Source of the DNA: Methanobacteriota archaeon
GTDB taxonomy: Archaea > Halobacteriota > Halobacteria > Halobacteriales > Halalkalicoccaceae
DNA: 11,131 nucleotides
Direction: 5' to 3'
Assembly (NCBI GenBank): GCA_022561895.1
Contig: JADFQH010000072.1
Location: forward strand, 1 to 11,131
Below the pieces are notes generated by a model. The model had not been told where the DNA came from, searched no databases, and saw only the letters and a list, made by a program, of their open reading frames with translations. Both the position numbers and the translations under genes were made by a program. Positions 6,621-11,131 of this stretch are shown here, piece after piece. Position 1 is the stretch's first letter; each line of letters begins with the position of its first letter.

Positions 6621-6637
6621 GTTACCCGCTCGGTAAC
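6621..6637. promoter_or_regulatory. Inverted repeat (possible operator) between rfcL and the hydrolase gene
   Basis: GTTACC (6621-6626) and its exact reverse complement GGTAAC (6632-6637) are separated by five bases. A related half-site, CGGTTA, follows at 6642-6647. The repeat sits upstream of both divergent TATA elements, about 20 bases from the hydrolase box at 6655-6660. Symmetry and position suggest a dimeric regulator site. No regulator is identified, and a chance six-base palindrome cannot be excluded. Confidence 0.35.
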
Positions 6638-6654
6638 CACTCGGTTATTTTAGG

Positions 6655-6660
6655 TTTATA
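6655..6660 (+). promoter_or_regulatory. TATA box of the membrane hydrolase gene
   Basis: TTTATA lies with its centre about 27 bases before the ATG at 6685, the expected spacing for a leaderless haloarchaeal transcript. It is the cleanest TATA match in the right half of the window. Confidence 0.7.
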
Positions 6661-6684
6661 CGCCAGTTCTCAGTGTAGCTCGAT

Positions 6685-7224
6685 ATGTGGCTTCCCGCAC
6701 ATATCGCGATCGGTTATATCATCGGCAAGAAGACCTCTCTCGACACCCGGTGGTGCGTTCTCGGGTCGGTTCTCCCCGATCTCATCGACAAAACTCTCGG
6801 CCATATGGGTGTATTTCCGGCCTATCAGACGGTTTCTCACTCGCTGCTTGGATTGGCCGTCGTGACCGCCTTGCTTTTCGGGCGCTACGGTCCCGCAATG
6901 TTCGCGTTCTACGTCGGCTGGGTCGTCCATCTCGCGGCCGACGTTCTTCAACTAACCCTCAACGGGCGGGGCGGCCACGCGCTAAACATGCTCGGGTGGC
7001 CCGTCCTCCACTGGGAGAACCCGATGGTCACTGCGCCGGAGACGGCCTACTATGAGGGGATCTTCGCCTCGATTCCGTTCGTTCAGGAGGGGTACGTCCT
7101 ACACTACATGACGACGCCCGCGTTCTATCTGGAACTGGTTATCCTCGTATACGCCGGCTGGCTGCTCGCTCGTCCCGCTTCGTCACCGACGATCGAACGG
7201 TCACGAACCGACACCGACCCGTAA
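6685..7224 (+). CDS. YdjM/DUF457-type membrane-bound metal-dependent hydrolase
   Basis: A 179-residue membrane protein with the polar-residue pattern of the YdjM family (annotated as membrane-bound metal-dependent hydrolases): His6 in PAHIAIGY, LPDLIDK (30-36, Asp32 and Asp35), His52 in SHSLLG, and VHLAADVL (81-88, His82 and Asp86). These lie at the membrane face of four or so helices (about 5-15, 50-66, 70-92, 143-162), and together could bind a divalent metal. A further His108 lies in a polar loop. The physiological substrate of the family is not known, and phospholipid or envelope substrates are only guesses. The ATG at 6685 fits the TATA box 27 bases upstream. The C-terminus is a short polar tail. 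Fifty-five bases separate it from the SGNH-like gene on the same strand, so co-transcription is possible. Confidence 0.8.
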   Translation: MWLPAHIAIGYIIGKKTSLDTRWCVLGSVLPDLIDKTLGHMGVFPAYQTVSHSLLGLAVVTALLFGRYGPAMFAFYVGWVVHLAADVLQLTLNGRGGHALNMLGWPVLHWENPMVTAPETAYYEGIFASIPFVQEGYVLHYMTTPAFYLELVILVYAGWLLARPASSPTIERSRTDTDP

Positions 7225-7279
7225 ACTACGCGTGCGGCTTACGAAACGCCTTTGGGGACCGTCTGAATAGCGACACTCA

Positions 7280-8542
7280 ATGGTCGCGTTCCTGCCACTG
7301 CTATTTGCGCTGGTCGTTGCACTGGTCGTCATCGAGTTCGTCTCGTACAAAACCCTCAAGCGGTACGGCGAGGGACTGGGAAGCCTTCCGACGGTCGTCC
7401 TGGAGGAGTTTCCCGAGATCAGTCAGGGGTTACTGGGCAAGTACACGAGTTTCGACGCCGAACTCGGGTGGGCGACACAGCCGAACATGCAAAAACAGAA
7501 GGACACCGGGGATCACCTTCCCGGCGAGGATATGGGCGATACGACTGTTACGTACTCGACCGACGAGTACGGGAGCCGCGTCTGTCCCGCACGGGATCGC
7601 AACCCGGATTCACCGGGACTTGTCTCGACCTACGGCGACTCGTACTGTTTCTGCCGGGAGGTCGACGACGACGAAACGTATCAGCATTTCCTCGCACAGG
7701 AGCTCGACACCCACGTCGCGAACTACGGCGGCGGGAACTACGGTCTCGATCAGGCGCTCTTGCGGCTGAAGCGCCAGTACCCCGAGGACTCGACGGACTA
7801 CGTCTTCATGTACGTCACCGCCTCCTCGATCGCCCGCATTCTTTCGGTATGGAAACACTATCAGGAGTTCGGCAACGTCCTCGCCGTGAAGCCCCGATAC
7901 GAGCTGCGCGACGGGGAACTCGAACTGATCGAGACGCCGATCGACGAGAAGGAGGATCTGCTCGATCTCGAATCCAATGCGGAATTCCTTCGAAAACACG
8001 ACTATCACTACGACCACTGGTTCAAACCCCATCTCGCATCATTCCCCTACAGTACTGACCTGCTTTCTAATCCGCACAACGTCGAGTACTCGCTCTACGA
8101 AGCCCTCAAAGAGGTCGAGAGCAAATACGAAATCTCGATCCCCGGAATCGATTTCGACGCACGCCAGACCCAGACCACTCTCAAACTCGAACAGCCACGG
8201 GTCAAGTACCACGAGCGGCTGTTCGACGAGAAAGAGGAGCTGTTTACCGAGATCGTCGGCGAGTTCGTCGACTATGCGGACGAACAGGAGTTCACGCCTG
8301 TTTTCGTGATGGTCCAGCAGCTCCGTTATGCGAAGTACGAATCCAAACACGGGCCCATCTACGGCGATCTCCTAGATCGGCTCGACGAGCGATTTTCTGA
8401 TTTGGAGACGGTCGACATCGCAAACCGACTCGATACGGACGACGTGGAATCGCTCTACGTCGAGCGTGGGGAGGGTGGCCACTACAGTCCCGAAACCAAC
8501 GAGCGGATCGCAGAAATTCTCGCAGAAGACGTAATCGACTGA
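7280..8542 (+). CDS. Membrane-anchored SGNH/GDSL hydrolase-like protein
   Basis: A 420-residue protein. Residues 2-22 form an N-terminal hydrophobic segment without a cleavage site, so it is probably a membrane anchor. The region YSTDEYGSR (92-100) followed by STYGDSYCF (116-124) resembles the 'N-x-x-G-x-R ... G-D-S' lead-in of bacterial SGNH hydrolases. Ser121 would be the nucleophile. NYGGGNYGLDQ (148-158) matches the following glycine/asparagine block. Near the C-terminus GGHYSPETNERIAEIL (399-414) supplies the block V His401, but the Asp normally three residues before it is Glu398. Residues about 210-330 form an acidic insert rich in charged helices. Family members are esterases or O-acetyl transferases/esterases of lipids and polysaccharides. 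A surface-glycan substrate is inference. The ATG at 7280 leads straight into the anchor. Only a weak promoter-like stretch (7248-7256) is visible, so transcription may continue from the hydrolase gene. Confidence 0.75.
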   Translation: MVAFLPLLFALVVALVVIEFVSYKTLKRYGEGLGSLPTVVLEEFPEISQGLLGKYTSFDAELGWATQPNMQKQKDTGDHLPGEDMGDTTVTYSTDEYGSRVCPARDRNPDSPGLVSTYGDSYCFCREVDDDETYQHFLAQELDTHVANYGGGNYGLDQALLRLKRQYPEDSTDYVFMYVTASSIARILSVWKHYQEFGNVLAVKPRYELRDGELELIETPIDEKEDLLDLESNAEFLRKHDYHYDHWFKPHLASFPYSTDLLSNPHNVEYSLYEALKEVESKYEISIPGIDFDARQTQTTLKLEQPRVKYHERLFDEKEELFTEIVGEFVDYADEQEFTPVFVMVQQLRYAKYESKHGPIYGDLLDRLDERFSDLETVDIANRLDTDDVESLYVERGEGGHYSPETNERIAEILAEDVID

Positions 8543-8550
8543 GCGCCACA

Positions 8551-8560
8551 ACGGTTTTTG
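8551..8560 (+). promoter_or_regulatory. Candidate TATA element of the GNAT gene
   Basis: ACGGTTTTTG is centred about 27 bases upstream of the ATG at 8583, in the 40-base gap after the SGNH-like gene. Position favours a separate leaderless transcript, but the T-rich core is a poor TATA match. Confidence 0.4.
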
Positions 8561-8582
8561 CTCGTGCAGCGAAGCGCAGTGT

Positions 8583-9206
8583 ATGTTTCCCGAGGCGATC
8601 GAAACCGAACGATTGGAACTCGAACGACTGACCCGCGATCTCGTAGATCCACTCGATCTCTATAATCTCTATGCGAACAGCGAAACGATCGAGGAGGAGA
8701 CGCGCTACATCTCGTGGAGTCCTCACGAGACGCCCAAAGAAACGTGGGACGTTCTCGGGCAGTTCGAAAAGCGCTGGGACAAACGCGAAGACGCCGTCTA
8801 TGCGATCTTCCCACGTGAGGGAGAAGACGGAGCCGGTGAGTTCGCGGGGACGACCGGACTGCATCTCGCGTGGGAGAAACATGCTGCAGGACTCGGGATC
8901 TGGTTACGAAAGCCGTTCTGGGGTCGGGGGTACTCGGGAGAGCGCGCGGCCGCACTTTTCGAGCTTGCCTTCTCACATCTCGATCTCGAACTCGTTTTCG
9001 TTGAACATCTGCCCGAAAACGACCAGTCGAAACGGGCAATAAAAAAGTATATCGAACGATTCGGCGGGCAGTATGAGGGAACACTCCGAAACTTCATCGT
9101 GGACAGCGACGGAGCGGTTCATGACGCCCACCGCTACAGCGTTTTACAGGAGGAGTGGCGGGCGGCCGTTGCCGAGGAGTATCCGACCGTGGTTTTCAGC
9201 GAGTGA
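8583..9206 (+). CDS. GNAT family N-acetyltransferase (RimJ/RimL type)
   Basis: A 207-residue soluble protein. It opens IETERLELERLT (6-17), the usual first strand of RimJ/RimL-like acetyltransferases. A central strand FAGTTGLHL (87-95) precedes GLGIWLRKPFWGRGYSGE (103-120). The segment RKPFWGRGYSGE corresponds to motif A, in which the R/Q-x-x-G-x-G/A loop binds the acetyl-CoA pyrophosphate. ENDQSKRAIKKY (145-156) matches the N-x-x-S-x-x-x-x-x-K motif B. RimJ/RimL-type enzymes acetylate protein N-termini, amino sugars or small amines. The acceptor here is unknown. The ATG at 8583 is followed directly by the conserved strand and fits the promoter at 8551-8560. The gene ends 6 bases from the stop of the convergent M14-like gene. 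Confidence 0.9.
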   Translation: MFPEAIETERLELERLTRDLVDPLDLYNLYANSETIEEETRYISWSPHETPKETWDVLGQFEKRWDKREDAVYAIFPREGEDGAGEFAGTTGLHLAWEKHAAGLGIWLRKPFWGRGYSGERAAALFELAFSHLDLELVFVEHLPENDQSKRAIKKYIERFGGQYEGTLRNFIVDSDGAVHDAHRYSVLQEEWRAAVAEEYPTVVFSE

Positions 9207-9221
9207 GGCGATCTACTCGCT
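9198..9221. terminator. Inverted repeat spanning the stops of the GNAT and M14-like genes
   Basis: AGCGAGT (9198-9204) and its reverse complement ACTCGCT (9215-9221) flank a ten-base loop. The stem includes the last codons of both convergent genes, so both proteins end Ser-Glu. There is no strong T-run on either strand, and archaeal termination depends mainly on T-tracts, so a terminator role is uncertain. Confidence 0.25.
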
Positions 9222-11131
9222 CACTGGAAGGGCTGCCCGCTCCTCGCCACCGTCCCACGAGACGTTCTCGTCGTTGATCGTCCGGCGCTGTTCGTAACCG
9301 AGCGCATTCAGCAAGAGGGTCTGACCCAGATACGACAGACAGTAGTCGAGCAGCCCGAAGGGGTGGAGATAGCGCTGATCGACCGGTGGAAGGAGCCCGC
9401 CGATCACGTGGATCGACTCGCCGAGCGAGCCGGCGGCCACTCGAAGGTCCTCTTCGTCCTCGCCCAGCCGGCCCGCGACGGTCCCGCCCGCGTCGTCGAA
9501 CGCCTCGGGGTCGATCACCGTCGTCGGCGCAACTCCCCGATTCGTGATCGGGTAGCCAAGCGGTGCGGGCTTCCAGAGTTCGACCTCGATTTCTCGAACT
9601 CCCGCAAGCAGCGGATGTCCCTCTTTTTCGGCGAGATGCGACACCGTCGTGGTGATCTCCTCGACGTCATCCGACTCGATCCCGGTGTCCATCCCTCCGA
9701 GCAGCGAGACGCCCGAATCGGTCAACACGAGGTTGCCGTCGGCCTCGACGTACGAATCGAGCGCCTGGGTGTAGACCGCGGTGTCCGCGCCGTCGTCATG
9801 GATGACGACGACGTTCTCGTAGGCCGGTTTTCCGTCCGTTAGGAGTTCTCCGCGACAGACTTCCTCGACTGTCACGGGTTCGAACTCACCCTCGGCGAGG
9901 AACTCGTCGTGGTCCTCGAAGAAGCCAAAGGGCGAGACCTCGTACTCGCGCTGTTCGTAGCCCAGAACGTCCGCCGGGTCGGGACTCGACACCCCATCAG
10001 CGTCGCCGTACACCACGAGCGTCCAGAGGCTTACCGCGCTTTCATCCTCGGCCTCGTTTTTGATTTCGATCACCCATTCGCCGGGGGCGGGATCACAGAC
10101 GAACTGTTCGGTATCGTCGTGTTCCATACACGCACAGCCTACCGTATCGCCGTGGCCCGACAGCTCCTCCATTTCGAGGACCGCCTCGCCGTCCGGGTCG
10201 CGAACCGTTACGCTGACTTCGCCGAACTCCGGGCGGACGTGCAGATCGAGGCTGTTCGCACCCGCCGGCACCTCGACCGCGATGGTTTCTGTCTCCTCGA
10301 CAGCGACGTCGGTTTTCATCGAATCCGTCTCCGTCTGCGTAACGAGGAGATCCTCCGAGGAGCGAGTGAGTTCCTCGCTCGTCACGTAGGCGGTTTTCTT
10401 GCCGTCGGTCTCGATGGTCGCGCTCACCTCCTCCGTGAGAAGTTCCGCGATCTCGGTCATCGAGACCTGATAGGCCGTCGCCTGCACGTCGACGATCTCG
10501 GGGATGAACCGCTTTTCCATCGGATCCTGTGTGTTCGACCACGACATCTCGGGAGCGATCGTTCGCGCACCCAGCCCGCCGTTTTCTTCGGGCTGGCCCG
10601 CCCAACAGAGCAGCGCGCCGCCGACTTGGTAGGAAAGCGTATCGTAGATCGTCCCCCAGTCGAACAGCCCCTCCTCGTTTAGCTGTGGCGGCAGCCAGTC
10701 GTCGTCGAGATCCAACGGCTCGCGCAGCTGGTCTGCGTACTGCTGTTCGGCCGAAGCGAGGATCGCGTCCTCGATCTCGTCGCGCGAGCCGAGCGCGCCG
10801 ATCCGCCGGTGTAGCTCGTCGAGCGCGTGCTGGTCCGTGAGATCGAAATCGCCGTTCGCGATGAGGTTGAGGACGAAGTGATCGGCCCACTGCATGCCGT
10901 GATAGTCCGCCACGTACTCGATCTTCTCGTACCCCCGGAGGTGCGAGACGATCGAACTCGAATCGGGAACCTGCTCGTCGGTTTCGGAGGGAGCGCCCTC
11001 GGGTTCGCCGGGGTAGTTGATCGGATCGATCCAGCCCAGGCTGGGGTACTGGCGGTTCGAATCGAGGTGGAATGCGCCGTCCCACGGCGGCTCCTCGACG
11101 TCCGCCTCGTCCACCCCACGCTGGAGCGCCG
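9213..11131 (-). CDS. M14 family zinc carboxypeptidase-like protein, N-terminus off the right edge
   Basis: The minus-strand frame stays open to the window edge (about 638 residues visible), so the start lies outside. Numbering from the Val codon at 11112-11114: the M14 catalytic domain continues to about 225. SNRQYP (19-24) gives the Asn-Arg substrate-carboxylate pair. DYHGMQ (70-75) carries His72, the expected third zinc ligand. TIAPEMSWS (185-193) supplies Glu189, a candidate for the general base. The first zinc motif H-x-x-E must lie off the edge. A beta-rich segment (about 262-372, with VRDPDGEAVLEME and PGEWVIEIKNEA) looks like a P-domain/PPC-type accessory module. A region about 400-460 (ENVVVIHDDG, then DGNLVLTDSGVSLLG) resembles a glutamine-amidotransferase-like Rossmann domain. 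The whole is very acidic. Known members trim C-terminal residues and are often exported in haloarchaea. A signal peptide cannot be checked here. Confidence 0.85.
   Translation of the reverse strand, partial: ALQRGVDEADVEEPPWDGAFHLDSNRQYPSLGWIDPINYPGEPEGAPSETDEQVPDSSSIVSHLRGYEKIEYVADYHGMQWADHFVLNLIANGDFDLTDQHALDELHRRIGALGSRDEIEDAILASAEQQYADQLREPLDLDDDWLPPQLNEEGLFDWGTIYDTLSYQVGGALLCWAGQPEENGGLGARTIAPEMSWSNTQDPMEKRFIPEIVDVQATAYQVSMTEIAELLTEEVSATIETDGKKTAYVTSEELTRSSEDLLVTQTETDSMKTDVAVEETETIAVEVPAGANSLDLHVRPEFGEVSVTVRDPDGEAVLEMEELSGHGDTVGCACMEHDDTEQFVCDPAPGEWVIEIKNEAEDESAVSLWTLVVYGDADGVSSPDPADVLGYEQREYEVSPFGFFEDHDEFLAEGEFEPVTVEEVCRGELLTDGKPAYENVVVIHDDGADTAVYTQALDSYVEADGNLVLTDSGVSLLGGMDTGIESDDVEEITTTVSHLAEKEGHPLLAGVREIEVELWKPAPLGYPITNRGVAPTTVIDPEAFDDAGGTVAGRLGEDEEDLRVAAGSLGESIHVIGGLLPPVDQRYLHPFGLLDYCLSYLGQTLLLNALGYEQRRTINDENVSWDGGEERAALPVSE

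Noticed and set aside
9909..10682. A 257-codon plus-strand frame antisense to the M14-like gene
   Set aside because: Its composition (Arg/His/Val-rich) is typical of antisense shadows of acidic haloarchaeal genes, and no known motif appears.
9213..11114. Treating the GTG at 11112-11114 as the true start of the M14-like gene
   Set aside because: The frame remains open to the edge, and the M14 domain would lack its first zinc motif, so the gene must begin outside the window.

Overview
The window reads as chromosomal DNA of a halophilic archaeon (class Halobacteria). The grounds are GC-rich coding sequence, Asp/Glu-rich soluble proteins, an archaeal clamp-loader large subunit (RfcL), a haloarchaeal-type heme A synthase, a CPxCG-type micro zinc-finger protein, and TATA boxes centred about 27 bases upstream of start codons, which is the layout of leaderless haloarchaeal mRNAs. 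I cannot name the genus. I see no tRNA, rRNA, CRISPR array, transposase or plasmid replication gene. The density of housekeeping genes argues for ordinary chromosome rather than an island.

Layout. (1) 1-2160, minus strand: a multi-spanning ABC-2-like permease (its C-terminus runs off the left edge), preceded by an EamA/DMT family transporter. (2) 2242-2865, plus: an RNase H-fold protein, divergent from the EamA gene across a near-symmetric TATA box and convergent with the next gene. (3) 2862-3929, minus: a divergent M24 (pita-bread fold) protein that lacks most canonical metal ligands. (4) 4056-4886, plus: ctaA, heme A synthase. (5) 4880-5029, minus: a 49-residue zinc-ribbon protein, overlapping the 3' end of ctaA. 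(6) 5088-6569, minus: rfcL, with an acidic tail ending in a PIP-box-like peptide. (7) 6685-9206, plus: three consecutive genes, a YdjM/DUF457-type membrane metal-dependent hydrolase, a membrane-anchored SGNH hydrolase-like protein and a RimJ/RimL-type GNAT acetyltransferase. (8) 9213 to the right edge, minus: the C-terminal part of a large M14 zinc carboxypeptidase-like protein.

How the genes relate. Most are single-gene units with their own promoter, and three convergent pairs are packed to overlaps or gaps of a few bases (4-bp overlap, 7-bp overlap, 6-bp gap). The clearest functional assignments are DNA replication (RfcL) and respiratory heme biosynthesis (CtaA). The hydrolase/SGNH/GNAT run is the only stretch whose order hints at a shared, possibly envelope-related, job, and that is inference from order and membrane anchoring only. 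I do not see a clear new multi-gene system. The items most worth a second look are three proteins with altered active sites (M24-like, RNase H-like and the C-terminal half of CtaA), the micro-protein, and an inverted repeat in the rfcL/hydrolase intergenic region.
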